Part shown: one piece after another, positions 1 through 10,976 of the stretch
Numbering within the stretch: the stretch's first letter is position 1
Layout: every line of letters starts with the position of its first letter
The notes under the pieces: model-generated
What the model was told of the DNA's origin: nothing
What the model saw: the letters and a program-made list of their open reading frames with translations, nothing else
The model's database searches: none
Assembly: GCA_029582155.1 (NCBI GenBank)
Contig: CM055908.1
Coordinates: 22,243,103-22,307,102, forward strand
Direction of reading: 5' to 3'
Origin: Panopea generosa
Taxonomy: Eukaryota > Mollusca > Bivalvia > Adapedonta > Hiatellidae
DNA: 64,000 nucleotides
Position numbers and translations under genes: made by a program

Positions 1-1250
1 AATCCCCATTTTAAAAATAGACAAAACTTAAATACTTCTAGACAACTTTCGCATCGTCATTTGGACTCTTTCTAAGATCAAACAACGTATACTCCATGTA
101 AACATATATAACGGATATATTGAAGTTAAAATGAAATCATGTGACTCATATGCCCCAAAAGATGTTGCAATTTTGAGCGAGAAAACTATTTTAGTGTAAA
201 CATAGGCCCATAGCCCAAGTCAGGAAATCACTTTTCGATTGTTTGAATAGATATTATTTTAGTAATACGAGGTCAGTGAGTATTTACAGGCATCGTATAT
301 TTGAAAAAAAATTTATAGGCAATTTTAAAATTTTGAAAATTCCTGAAAAATTCCCTTTAACATCTCAAGCTGAAAATTTTCTCATCTCAAAAATCTCAAT
401 TTCTCTAAATGATTACTAAAACTCATTACACAATTAATTACCTCACAAATTTGATGTCAGAACAAATCTTTACTCAATGGTGCAATATGTCTGTTGATTT
501 CTCATCAATTTTCTCCCAATGAGTTTGCATTGCCAGGTTTATCTTACATCTTTGAAATAGGATACCAAGTACGGATTTATAATAAAAAATGAAAGTGAAA
601 GAATTCATCTGTAATCAATAAAGGCAACCTGGGTTTCCTTCTGGAGTATTTTGTGGAGCGACTCAAATTCTCAGAATCACACATTCGTAGATAAAAAAGA
701 ATCAACACCACAGCTACGTAGGTACAACCATGTCAATTTGTAGTTTTAAATGTACAATCCTAAAAAGTCTATAAAATAGAGGTCAGCATTAGTCAGGTTG
801 GAAGTTATTCTATGAGTATATAAATCTGCATGGTTAAGACTGTATTAGATGAGACTTGCAGACTAGAATGCCCAGTGAAACATACATGGCTTTATTGATA
901 TTGAGTTGACCCCATCAGGGAGGTTACCAGAAATGTACATGTATAATTTACATTTTTTAAAAGTGTGAGTTCTGCTGAAGCCACCTCCAGAAGGATGTGT
1001 AGGGGAGATCCCGCTAGAAAATGTTTGTGAATTTGGATATCATTAGATGCCATTTTATAGTCTGTAGGTGGTGCCAATTTAGATATCACTACTTTGTCAT
1101 TTTTGTAAAAAATTTAAAGAGAAAAGGGCATTTTTAACTTTGAAATAAGTGATTCAGATATCAAAATTTACTTTTGAATATTCACGCGAAAGTTGCTCCC
1201 CACATGCATTAATAAGTAATATATTGGTCTATTGTCATTCTATCAACCAG
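1..1250. other. Noncoding, probably WDR6 intron
   Basis: No exon with WD40-like coding and matching splice phase was found here. The segment ends at the acceptor 'tatcaaccag' just before the first recognised WDR6 exon, so it is most simply the 3' part of a WDR6 intron. It is AT-rich and shows no repeat I can name. Confidence 0.6.
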
Positions 1251-1430
1251 GACATGTTTGTTGTGTGGAGCGTGAAGAACAACCAGAAATTACTGGCTAT
1301 CACATGTGGCGGAGGACATAGGGCATGGCACTACAGTTGTCATGGCAACCATGCCCGTTTTGTCTTTGTCAAAACCAGAGAAGTCATTCGGAAGGATATC
1401 ACAATGATGTCAAACCAGGTCATATTGAAG
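1251..1430 (+). CDS. WDR6: WDR6 exon a
   Basis: Sixty whole codons, phase 0 at both ends, acceptor 'aaccag' and donor 'gtatga'. It encodes DMFVVWSVKNNQK, then CGGGHRAWHY, a hallmark WDR6 segment where a WD blade contains a conserved Gly-rich GGGHR loop. Confidence 0.87.
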
Positions 1431-4400
1431 GTATGACTTTAATGATCTTCTGTTCTGTGCTAAATGTAAATTGTTTGCTTTCTCAGATATGTCATGTTTG
1501 TCATTGAACATTAACAATGTAGGCAAGCAAGTTTATGTTTTCTATTGCAGGGTTGTGTCCATGGAAGAGAATTATGTGATGTAAGGCATGTATGTTCAAT
1601 TATAAACAGCTCAGGTATGATATACTTCTGGCCCAAGGTTATAAAACATTTTTCATGCTCGGCACAAATTAAAGTGCAAACACTTCACTTGGTCTTTAAT
1701 TTGAAATTGTTAATGTAGATTTGTAATTTAGTGTTGACATTTATTTTGTTATAATAAATGCATTTATTTTTGAGTTGAGCACGAAATGTTTCATAATCCC
1801 GGGCCTGATGTTGATTATTAAATATGGTAACAGAGGATCTTACATTTGTGCACATTTATTATTGGATTTACTCAACGAGTTGGCAGAAATGTATTATGCG
1901 GGGCTCTGCTGAGCATTATATCATTTGATATAAGATGTAATACTCTTTTTATCACAACTCAGGAAAATGGCACACTTACTATTAATAAAGAGATCACCTC
2001 TATAAGGAACAAGAAAATATTGGGCATACTGGTTTCTGTGAATCATCCTGTGACATAATGTCTCAATATAACACCATTTAGCCATGACAGATTGATGTCT
2101 GGAAAGTAGTTTGGCATTTAACATACAAGAGCCGAGTTATAAGGATAATACTGGGCAATGAATTGGAAGTGATATTACACTAGGTTAATATCAATAATAT
2201 GTCATGGGTATATTACCCTCCTGCACTGTAAATTATGTGATAATAGTCTATACAGTAGGTAACTGTAGGTTAACATTCAATTCTGCATGATTTAAATAAC
2301 ATTATACTTTGCGTTTACTGTATCAAATATTAAAGTAAATTAAGGCCCTCTTTGGAATATTTTGTTATACACTTTTTTTATTTGATCTAAAATAGGTATC
2401 CTCTGTGGTCATGTGGTCTAAGGCACCATCTCAAGATCACTTACCTCTCACTGCTAAGGTCTTAGGCTCGAGTCCTGCTCGCTCCAAAAACTTTATGTGA
2501 GAAAGTTTGCCAGTTACTTGCCATATTTATATAACCTGAAATAAATAAAACAAAATTGATGTAAAATAACCTTACAGAGTGGTTGCTACCGGTACACATG
2601 TACTTCTAGAAGGGTTGAACTGGGTTGGATACTTAGTGTCTGAATCATGGCCCATTAATTGTTAATGTTTATACAGTTAAGTATTGTGATCGCAGAAGCG
2701 TATTGTCTTACATCTATTTTTGTGTTCCTGGGTAGAACCACCTCCATTGTTTTGAGAGGCATCAGATAGAGCTGGGGATCGAACCCACAATCTCTGGCAT
2801 GAGCAGTCGACACAACTGCTCTGCTTAAAAAGTTGTTGATATAACTGAAACATGACCAATTGTGGAGGGTAATACATCGTTCAGTTGGTACAAAGCATAT
2901 TTTTGCTCTTTACATTCCTGCAGCATTAGATTTTCTTAAGGTGAGCAAATTAGGGCAAATAGTGGGGTGGTAGTGTAATGGATAGAGTGTTGACCACTCA
3001 TGCTAGAAGTTGTGGGTTCGATCCCCTGGTCAAATGCCTTTATAAAACAACATTCAGCAAACTCGAGAATGGTTCATATAAGCTCTAAGGTTTTATTGCA
3101 ATCAAGCTAAAATAAATTAGCATAAACTAAATCAGGGCTATCATGGTCCTCTTGTTTTTATATGACAGCTGATACAAGTATTTTATTGATACAGGTGCTG
3201 TGTGTGATATCTTAGCTACATGTAGCGAGGACACATCCGTCTGTCTGTCTGTTCTACATTGTATCCTTTACTTTAAAGTCTTGTTAATCATTGCATTTGA
3301 ATATACTGGAAAACTATATACAATGTATTAATGTAATTTTGTTATTATGGTTAATGCATGCAGTCAAATAATAAATGTCAGGTTGAAATACTTTCTTTTA
3401 ACTTAAAAAATGATAAGAATAATGAAGGTTTATTTTCGTGAATTCTCAAGGTCTTTGATGTATTACTAATGACCAATACCTCTCTAAAACATGAATATAT
3501 ATTATTATGTTTTAAATCTATATTTAGTTTAAACAATATTTAATTTACAATAATACATATTTGTACAAACAGTTTGATATAACATTTCAAATATTAGATA
3601 TGTGAAAAGGATCCAGAATGATACAATATGCAATTTAAGTTATTGAACAGAATATCCATTATATATGATGTTTGATATTAATGTGAAGTTTTACTGCTAT
3701 GATAAAAAAAATATTGGTGATAAAGGCGACGCCTCTTTAACAGTTTATTCAGGGGTTTAATTAATGATGCCTGGAAATTTCTGAAATTGTACGGATAATA
3801 CTGAGATTACATATATTAAATCATTCAAGCTATTTAGGTTTAATTCAAATACCGACAATAATACATGTTTTTGGTGATAAATAGCAGTATTTTGCACCAG
3901 ATATGATTGGGTAGAACTAATTGGAAATGCTACTTTAAATATAGGTAACTATACGAGAAAACAATTATTCTGAATAACATGATAATGGTAACTTAATAAT
4001 CAGGGGTGTAACATTTGTATGTTAAGTTTTCCTTAACTGTTGAATACAGACAGACATGGTTTACCACAGTTAAATGTACTACACACCCTCAGTGGTCATA
4101 TCTCCAGTGTGCGCTGTCTGTCTGTTTGTCCCACAACATCCCAGGATACATCTGTACACAGGAAGTTGATATTTTCTGCTGGAGGTAGAGCACAGCTGAA
4201 AGTTTGGCGGGTACAAGTGAAATTCCAGACAACAGGAAAAGTCTGTTCAGACGATGAAAATGTTGCCAAGCAAGATTCAGCAGCTAAAACTGTTATTGAA
4301 CAGAATATTGTTGCTAAAGGTATCTCAACAATACAGGACCACATAAATTCAAACTCAGAGGCTCAGTGCTTAAAAAGTCAGGAAATTGATTGTGAAACAA

Positions 4401-7400
4401 AGGGGACATGTGTAGGTGCAAGAAATGATGTCATGACATTAGAAAAGGGAGATCATGAAAATACAAGTAGTTTATCTGTAGAAAGAAATAAAAAAATAAA
4501 TTGTAAATCAGACACAGAAAAGGACATTGAGGAAGTGGACAATTGCTGCAGTTATGAGTGTCTTGCTGGCTTTCAGCTTAGCCAGATTGGGCACAGACGA
4601 AGGAAACCATGGCGACAGCAGATAGACAATTCAAGTCCTGAAACCCGTATACTGGACTTGTCACCGTGGTGTGCACGTGAGATCGGTGAGGATATGCCAG
4701 AGTCATTGTATTTCATGTCTGCAGCATGCTCAGATGGATTTGTCAGGTGAGTATAGGGAGTTTCAAATGGCCAACGTGATAATAAAGTTACGTTTGTCTG
4801 CATACATTCTCTTTAAAATCTGAAAAAAAATGGTGATGTGCAACCTTTCATCAAAGTTATTATTTAATATGAACAAAGATTTGTCATGCTGCATGCCTGT
4901 GATTGTCATTTCTGGATCTATTCTAATGTATATAAAAGATAGACATAGCAACCCGTTGGATCATGAAGATACAGTGAAATAAGAACAATTATCTTCATGA
5001 TCCAGCAGGTTTCTGAATCACCGTCCTTGTGCAAGTAACTGGCAAACTTTCTCACAAACTTTCTCTAAAGAACTGAGCTCGAAATCAGCAAAAAAAGCTT
5101 TCAAGTACTGTTGACATACAATCAATTATAACTTTGCTGAAAAGTGGTGTTTAATCAATATTTCGATATTATTGATATTTTCTTTAAAATAAGTCTTAAG
5201 TAGTAAAAATAATGAGTACAGGAACAAACAAATATTGAATCAAGACACAGAATCTATTTGCTTGTTGAGTTTTACATATTTTGATTTTTCCCCATATAGG
5301 TTACTTGCATTTGAAGAGGATACAAGAGACATCACACTTCTATCTTCATCATCATTCCATGACCACTGTGTTCTCAAAACATGTCATATGACTCTTACTG
5401 ATAATCATGTGACTAGTGATTGTGATCATGTGATATCTAAAAATAAACCAAATACAATGGTATTGTCAGCAGCTACCGATGGCATTGTGGCATTTTGGAA
5501 TGTAAATGATATATGTAGACAATTTATGGAAGAGACTTTAACAACAGACCAAACCCGTGATAAGAACAACCTAAAGAAGAAACTCATCATAGATCAGGTT
5601 GTAACGGCAGGCGTGACACGTATGGACATTTCTCCATTCTTTACGATACAACTTCATCAGTCTGGTATCAACAGCCTTCACCTCTGTAACCAGTCAGGTA
5701 TAGTTGTTTTTGGGCTCATGTTGAACACACTTATGTTGCAGTCTTTGAAATTGATGATACCAATATAACTGTTCTGAAAATTACATCATTTACACATAAC
5801 AAACGTTCTAGTTGGTCACCTGGATTTATTGATATTTGGTTAAAACATGTTTGTAAACTTAATATTTTAATCTGGAGTGAAGTAGTGGTCCAGTGTTTAA
5901 GGTTAACTGTGGTCGTAGGTTCCATCCCCCGCTCCTACAACTAAAAATACTTATCAGTCCTTCGGATGAGACTTTAACAAAAATCTAGATCCCATGAATC
6001 AGCACTGAACACCAGGGATATAAAAGAACCAGGGATGCTACAAAAAAGTTTTGTGTATTTCTGCACTATCCTCCAAAATTCTAAAATTACTAATACTGTT
6101 CTTGAGGCGTTGCCCATATGGGAAACCAGTGGTGACGATAAATGAAATTATCATCATCACATTTCAATCTGCAATCTAATGAATAAATTCATTAAGCATA
6201 TTTTCAGAAATTCTCATTTAAATTCATACAGAAATAAACATGTAAACATGTAACAAATGTTTAAAATGCATTAGTAAATGTTTATTTCTGCATAAATTTA
6301 TAAGAAAAAAAGCCATGCTAAGAAAAAAAAAATTATTCCTCGGATCATCTACATGCGCTTATTCAAAGCTTAATTGATTGAATCATGCAACTGACAAACA
6401 TTGTGGCAAAACTTTTATTTAATAGTACATGTATATAAAGTAAGATAATTTCAATGTGTGAAGTGTTCACAAGATGATGCTCTTTTATGGGTATACCATG
6501 TATAAAAAGCTAGTCATTTAATAAATACCACTCAAGGAGGCAAACTGACAATTTACTGATGCATCAGACATGCAAACAGCTGTCCCCTGTGAAAGGGTGG
6601 GTATTTCCGCAACATTGAAGTAAGTTTTTGTGAAGCCGGTTTCGGTAAAATATTGATTATATTTGATGGATAATCATTGTTGTTATATAACATGTATTAC
6701 ATAATCAATGTTAAAACTTTACTGATGTATAAAGGACATAATTATAATTGAAGCTTGATTGACTTTGAAAGTTAATACTGACCCAAGATGTATGAGTAGA
6801 TTCAATAATGACCCGAGATATATGAGTAGATTCAATACTGACCTGAGATTTATGAGTAGATTCAGTACTGACCCGAGACATACGAGTAGATTCAATACTG
6901 ACCAGAGATATATGAGTAGATTCAATACTGACCTGAGATTTATGAGTAGATTCAATACTGACCCAAAATATATGAGTAGATTCAGTACTGACCTGGGATA
7001 TATGAGTAGATTCAATACTGACCAGAGATATATGAGTAGATTCAATACTGACCTGAGATATATGAGTAGATTCAATACTGACCAGAGATATATGAGTAGA
7101 TTCAATACTGACCTGAGATTTATGAGTAGATTCAATACTGACCCAAAATATATGAGTAGATTCAGTACTGACCTGAGATATATTAGTAGATTCAGTATTG
7201 ACCTAAGATATATGAGTAGATTCAGTAACCGGGGATATGTGAGTAGATTCAATACTGACCCGAGATATATGAGTAGATTCAGTACTGACCCGGGATATAT
7301 GAGTAGATTCAATACCGACCTGGATATATGAGTAGATTCAGTACCGACCCGGAATATGTGAGTAGATTCAATACTGACCTGGATATATGAGTAGATTCAG

Positions 7401-10400
7401 TACCGACCCGGGATATGTGAGTAGATTCAATACTGACCTGGATATTTGAGTAGATTCAATACTGGCCCGGGATATGTGAGTAGATTCAATACTGACCCGG
7501 GATATGTGAGTAGATTCAATTTTGACCCCAGCTATGTGAAGATTCCATGTACAGACAATATATTACTTTATTACAGAGGATGTGTACATCTTGGTGACGG
7601 GTGGAGATGACAATGCGCTATATGTGACCTTATTATCCATTGTAATGGTAGAAGACAAGGTCGTTGTCAAGGTTACTGGCAAAGGATGTCATACAAGTGC
7701 ACATTCAGCACAAATCACAGGTAATAAATGACAGATGATAATGCTTGACATCGGCAAACACTAATGTGTCGTTAGTTCTGCCGAGGCGTCATAACGATGT
7801 AGGGTCTTATGGTTTTAGTTAAATTATTGAACATAAGGTACATGAACAATGGAACAATCAATAATAGAGTTGTAGAATTACACAATATTACCTCATTTAT
7901 GATATATGGAGGCAGTGTGTGCCTCAATAAAATACATTTTAACCCTACCCTGAGAGTAGTGGGTTAATGCCCTTTTCAATACATGACGAGTTATGTATGA
8001 CATTTCCAGTTTTATTGATGAGAAAGACCAGACTTAACCTGGGAAGAACCATTTTCCTTCTGCAAGTAACTGGCAAACTTTCTCACATAATTTTTTGGTT
8101 ACATAACCTTGGTAGTAAGAATATAAGAATCTTACATGGGTTAGAGGTTTGGATAGGAAATTCTGTCCTGAGGGACAACAGTTTTTGGAGAGAACAATGT
8201 TCGGCACGTCATAAATTGTTCCAGCGCCACAGCAGGGTAGGATGAGCATGTGGGAGTGGGTGTAGGATGAAAATTCCGTAAAATCCTTGTCTGGTATGTA
8301 AGAAGTAAGTTGCCATTAGACAACAGCGCCTCGTTCCTCTTGGTCATGGAGAACCTTAATCTGCCAGTGTCATGTGTACCAAGATCTTCTTGGATTAAAA
8401 CTTAACATGTACCTTTATCGCTGATGAATTCAGATGGGGTGGGGGAGTAGGACAGGGGTGTCTGTACATTGGATTCCTAAAATATCTCCTGAATGACAGC
8501 ATTTTCAGGCAAAATTTTTATGTTGGATCTTCCAATCCCTTTATATTGGGGAACCGGGTGGACCAAAAATCCATATATGTGAGCATATTTTTTTAAAGGG
8601 GTTTAACGCCATTTCAACACATTTCAGGTTATATATGGCATAACCAGTTTTACTGGTGGAGGAAGACCTCAGACTGTGTAGAACCACTGTCCTTCTGCAA
8701 GTTACTGGAAACTTATCTTACATAAAATATTTGGAGCGAGTGGGACTCAAACCTACAACCTAAGCGGTGAGAAGTAAGTGATCTTGAGACGGCGCAGAGG
8801 ACCCATATTAGAATTTTTTTTTAATGTATCTTGGTAGTACTTTTACAAATCCGGAGTTTCAGTCAATATCCTTTTGCCAGCCAACAGTAAAGTGGCTTTG
8901 AATAACTTTAATCAGTTTGACATGGAAAGTACTTTGAGCAGTCAGCTAGGACGTATATTTGTGTGTATGACATCATCAATTGGTGGCACATATAGAAATT
9001 ATTGAGAGGTTGCTAATGACAACCAGAATATGGCGGTACTGAGTATTTTCTATATTCCAGGTGTACGGTGTATATCTCCCGGCTGTATATTGACAAGCTC
9101 TATAGACCAGAGGGTATGTGTGTGGACATGGACCATGGTAAATGATGACAAGATTGAGGTTTGTTATTCCAAGTGTGAAGTGTTGAAAAATTATGAACCA
9201 TATTTCATGGATTCAGCAAATGCTGAATTGATATACTTGTAATGTTATAGGTGGGTACCAGCGCCAGTCACCTTTGTGGTCACTAGATTATTATACTTGT
9301 AATGTTATAGGTGGGTACCAGCCCTAATCTGTTTGGTATGAAACTGATGTGATTCAGTATTTTATTGACCAGCTTGGTGTATTACACAGGTATGTATGTA
9401 AGCTTGGTGAATTACACTGGTGTGTATGTATATCATTGACCAGCTTGGTGTGTTACACAGGTGTGTATGTATATTGTTGACCAGCTTGGTGTATTACACA
9501 GGTATGTATATTATTGACCAGCTTGGTGTATTACACAGGTGTGTATGTATATTATTGACCAGCTTGGTGTATTACACAGGTGTGTATATTATTGACCAGC
9601 TTGGTGCATTACACAGGTGTGTATGTATATTATTGACCAGCTTGGTGTATTACACAGGTGTGTATGTATATTATTGACCAGCTTGGTGTGTTACACAGGT
9701 GTGTATGTATACAGGTGCTGGTTAAGAGACTAGTGCTGTACCCAGATTGTCTTGCTTCACAAATATTCATCCAAAGACAACTTCATGTTCATGTTTAGTC
9801 TCTTCTGGTCAGGGAGGGGAGTGGGTATGAATCTTAATATGAATTTTTGTTGTAGGATAAAAATGAAATTGGGTTCTGTTTAGATTGCACTTTTTACTAA
9901 AATTAGTACATTAGTAACAAGTGAGATTCTAGTAGATTACATTTATATTTTAGGTATGTTTGTTAGACAGCAAGATTGTGAGTGTATCGGACATAGCCAA
10001 CATGGATGTGTGGAAACAAGGGTAAGTTAAACTGTTGAATATAGTTACTTATATACTGTATGAACCCCGAATAAATTCACCCCAGGAGTGATGTGTTTTC
10101 AAATTACTTTTAAAACTAAAACTGTTTGTGGACCAATCATAATACTTTTGAAATATCCGGTCCCACATGGCAGAAAAACTTGTATACTTAAAAAGTTCAA
10201 TAGAGGTAATTCACTGTTGTTTAGGGAAGCTTTCATAAATCTAAACTAAATAGCATTGTACTAACATTTTCATAGCATAAGAAATTAAAATTGTTCTACA
10301 GTCTAACACCAGACTTGGGCTAAGCTCCAATGAAATAAACAGGTATGTGGAGCGTGAGAGGTACAGTGGTAGAGTATCAGACTTATGATTGGGGAGGGGG

Positions 10401-10712
10401 GGGAGGGGTTGATCCTCCACCACCACCACGTGTAGTGTCTTTGGGCAAGATACTTTATCTGCATATGCTTAGTACTGGTTCTACTCCGGAAGACTTTGAG
10501 CATGATTTGTCTCAGTTGTAATAACTTGTTTAGCAAATGAAGTGAAATTAATAAATACAAAACAAATATACAGGTTGTTATCACCTCTCTATTTCAGATC
10601 CAGCATGTACCTGACTGTGTGTGGAGATGGTTTGGAGGTTCTCAAGTTGGACACACAGTCAACTGCTACCCATCATGTCAATGTTGCAAACTTGACCAAA
10701 CTAGCATTATGA
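1251..10712 (+). CDS. WDR6: WDR6-like WD40 protein, C-terminal half (9 exons, 5' truncated by window)
   Basis: Joined exons are 1251-1430, 1551-1614, 3195-3260, 4050-4746, 5300-5697, 7577-7720, 9061-9158, 9954-10021 and 10598-10712. All splice phases agree and give 609 residues plus a TGA stop. Recognition rests on stretches typical of WDR6: CGGGHRAW in the first exon, HGREL, SEDTSV, the block HTLSGHISSVR followed by LIFSAGGRAQLKVWR, VTGGDDNALYV, SSIDQRVCVW, and CGDGLEVLK near the end. In vertebrates WDR6 is the partner of the FTSJ1/Trm7 methyltransferase in 2'-O-methylation of tRNA wobble position 34, and the yeast counterpart is Rtt10/Trm734. The usual family length is about 1000-1100 residues, so roughly half lies left of the window. 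Exon 4 carries a ~110-residue hydrophilic insert. Introns are packed with SINEs and minisatellites. Family assignment is by eye. Confidence 0.88.
1551..1614 (+). CDS. WDR6: WDR6 exon b
   Basis: It follows acceptor 'tctattgcag' and ends at donor 'gtatga' in phase 1. It encodes GCVHGRELCDVRHV, continuing the WD blade; HGRE is typical of WDR6. Confidence 0.83.
2401..2550 (+). mobile_element. tRNA-derived SINE, family B
   Basis: The head has box A-like 'gtggtctaaggcac' and box B-like 'ggctcgagtcc', followed by 'gagaaagtttgccagttac' and an A-rich 'aaataaataaaac' tail. The same 'gcaagtaactggcaaac' body recurs in inverse at 7930-8110, 8590-8815 and 21938-22105, with a fragment near 5030-5070. Confidence 0.7.
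2690..2860 (-). mobile_element. tRNA-like SINE fragment, family C
   Basis: Read on the minus strand it shows 'gtgggttcgatccccagc', a consensus RNA polymerase III box B, preceded by a degraded box A. Similar heads occur at 2945-3060, 18545-18660 and 63655-63775. Confidence 0.55.
2945..3060 (+). mobile_element. tRNA-like SINE head, family C
   Basis: Box A-like 'tggtagtgtaatggatagag' and box B 'gtgggttcgatcccc' are spaced as in a tRNA gene. There is no complete cloverleaf, and similar sequences recur elsewhere in the window, so this is a SINE and not a working tRNA gene. Confidence 0.6.
3195..3260 (+). CDS. WDR6: WDR6 exon c
   Basis: Acceptor 'ttgatacag', donor 'gtatcc', phase 1 in and out. 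It encodes AVCDILATCSEDTSVCLSVL, a WD blade with the SEDTSV turn. Sixty-six bases keep the frame from exon b to exon d. Confidence 0.82.
3261..4049 (+). other. WDR6 intron without recognisable features
   Basis: AT-rich intron. I see no SINE head, tandem array or coding remnant in it. Confidence 0.5.
4050..4746 (+). CDS. WDR6: WDR6 exon d, with hydrophilic insert
   Basis: Phase 1 in, phase 2 out; acceptor 'ttgaatacag', donor 'gtgagt'. It begins YRHGLPQLNVLHTLSGHISS and continues with LIFSAGGRAQLKVWRVQ, diagnostic of WDR6. About 110 residues rich in Lys, Glu, Asp, Asn and Ser follow, then the family resumes at HRRRKPWRQQ, PETRILDL and ACSDGFVR. Confidence 0.88.
5300..5697 (+). CDS. WDR6: WDR6 exon e
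   Basis: Acceptor 'ccccatatag', donor 'gtatag', phase 2 in and phase 1 out. It encodes LLAFEEDTRDITLL, then VLSAATDGIVAFWNVNDI, a clear WD blade ending in FWN, and ends with FTIQLHQSGINSLHLCNQS, the start of the next blade. Confidence 0.87.
5885..6150 (+). mobile_element. tRNA-headed SINE, family D
   Basis: The head contains 'gtggtcgtaggttccatccc' (box B-like). The body carries 'cttcggatgagactttaac', close to a core motif I associate with widespread invertebrate SINE superfamilies. The 3' side has 'cccatatgggaaaccagtgg'. The assignment is tentative. Confidence 0.45.
6765..7540 (+). repeat. 30-bp minisatellite in WDR6 intron
   Basis: About 26 units are present, with a core like 'tatgagtagattcaatactg' plus 'acctgagata'. 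From ~6779 to ~7200 the period is exactly 30 bp, and neighbouring units alternate as 60-bp pairs (variants 'gagata', 'gagatt', 'caaaata'). After 7220 units shorten by one to three bases. Because 30 is divisible by 3, open frames of ~190 codons appear on both strands; these are artefacts. The array ends ~36 bp before the acceptor of the exon at 7577. Confidence 0.95.
7577..7720 (+). CDS. WDR6: WDR6 exon f
   Basis: Acceptor 'tttattacag', donor 'gtaata', phase 1 in and out (48 codons). It encodes EDVYILVTGGDDNALYVTLL and ends SAHSAQITG. VTGGDDN is a strong WD-blade signature and SAH is typical of a WD strand start. Confidence 0.88.
7930..8110 (-). mobile_element. SINE family B, partial, inverted
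   Basis: It shares 'ttctgcaagtaactggcaaa' and 'ctttctcacataa' with the copies at 8590-8815 and 21938-22105, in the same orientation. The tRNA head is not visible. Confidence 0.55.
8590..8815 (-). mobile_element. SINE family B, inverted, near complete
   Basis: On the minus strand it starts with a tRNA-like head ('gggtcctctgcgccgtctca', then 'ggttgtaggtttgagtccc' as box B). It continues through 'ttgcagaaggacagtggttc' to a tail reading 'gaaatggcgttaaacccc'. It is the best copy of family B here. Confidence 0.65.
9061..9158 (+). CDS. WDR6: WDR6 exon g
   Basis: Acceptor 'tctatattccag', phase 1 in. It encodes VRCISPGCILTSSIDQRVCV and ends DDKIE at a weak donor 'gag|gtttgt' in phase 0. The phase matches the next exon. 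SSIDQRVCVW is the WD strand. Confidence 0.82.
9225..9320 (+). repeat. Short direct duplication
   Basis: The segment 'atacttgtaatgttatagg' with flanking 'tgggtaccagc' occurs twice, about 59 bp apart (from ~9233 and ~9292), inside the WDR6 intron. Confidence 0.85.
9350..9712 (+). repeat. ~40-bp minisatellite with splice-donor-like units
   Basis: About nine units, core 'ttgaccagcttggtgtatta' plus 'cacaggtgtgtatgtatatta'. Unit lengths alternate because the 'tgta' stretch is gained or lost. Nearly every unit contains CAG followed by GTATGT or GTGTGT, i.e. a near-consensus 5' splice site. It lies in the intron after the exon ending at 9158. The 85-codon open frame inside it is an artefact. Confidence 0.93.
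9954..10021 (+). CDS. WDR6: WDR6 exon h
   Basis: Acceptor 'tatattttag', donor 'gtaagt', phase 0 in and phase 2 out. It encodes VCLLDSKIVSVSDIANMDVW plus KQG; WDR6 proteins carry a D-I-A/S-M strand near this point. Confidence 0.82.
10345..10565 (+). mobile_element. tRNA-headed SINE
   Basis: Head 'ggtacagtggtagagtatca' (box A-like), then after a G-rich expansion 'gttgatcctcc' as a decayed box B, a body 'tttgggcaagatactttatc' and 'ctggttctactccggaag', and an A-rich end with 'aataaataca'. It lies directly upstream of the last WDR6 exon. Confidence 0.55.
10598..10712 (+). CDS. WDR6: WDR6 terminal exon with stop
   Basis: Acceptor 'ctctctatttcag', phase 2 in. It encodes SSMYLTVCGDGLEVLKLDTQ, the typical C-terminal strand, then a short tail ending NLTKLAL and TGA at 10710-10712. 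The last codons and the stop are made of the first unit of a degenerate minisatellite, so the tail is probably lineage-specific. Confidence 0.85.
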
Positions 10713-10800
10713 CAACATTAAATCTTGACCAAACTTTAATATGGCAACATAATATATAAACTTGACCAAACTTCTATTATGATCTTGTTCAATCTACTTC
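10680..10800 (+). repeat. Degenerate ~34-bp minisatellite, first block
   Basis: Units of the form 'aacttgaccaaact' followed by 'gcattatgacaa', repeated three to four times with heavy divergence. Further blocks are at 13130-13225 and 13495-13690, separated by the inserted element 10977-12803 and by a SINE. The first unit overlaps the WDR6 stop codon. Confidence 0.75.
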
Positions 10801-10976
10801 CATATTGTAATAAGAATTCAATTTCAAACATCATATCATAATGCTGAAAGGAGTTAATTACATATGTTTAGGTTCTATATAGCACACCTGTGATATCTAT
10901 GGAGGCACTGACAGTACAGGTTACTGTAGGACAATATTAATAATTGTGATAGTGATGCAAAATGTGTTGTTTTTTA

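Noticed and set aside
2945..3030. Possible tRNA gene
   Set aside because: Good box A and B but no complete acceptor stem, and several related dispersed copies.
6719..7331. Two long overlapping open frames (~190 codons) on opposite strands
   Set aside because: They are read through a 30-bp tandem repeat; the unit length is a multiple of three, so openness is automatic. They lie in a WDR6 intron.
6765..7540. CRISPR-like regular repeats
   Set aside because: Units are contiguous without unique spacers, and the context is animal introns; this is a minisatellite.
9420..9677. 85-codon open frame with repeated LTSLVYYTG-like units
   Set aside because: Minisatellite artefact inside an intron, without start context or conservation.
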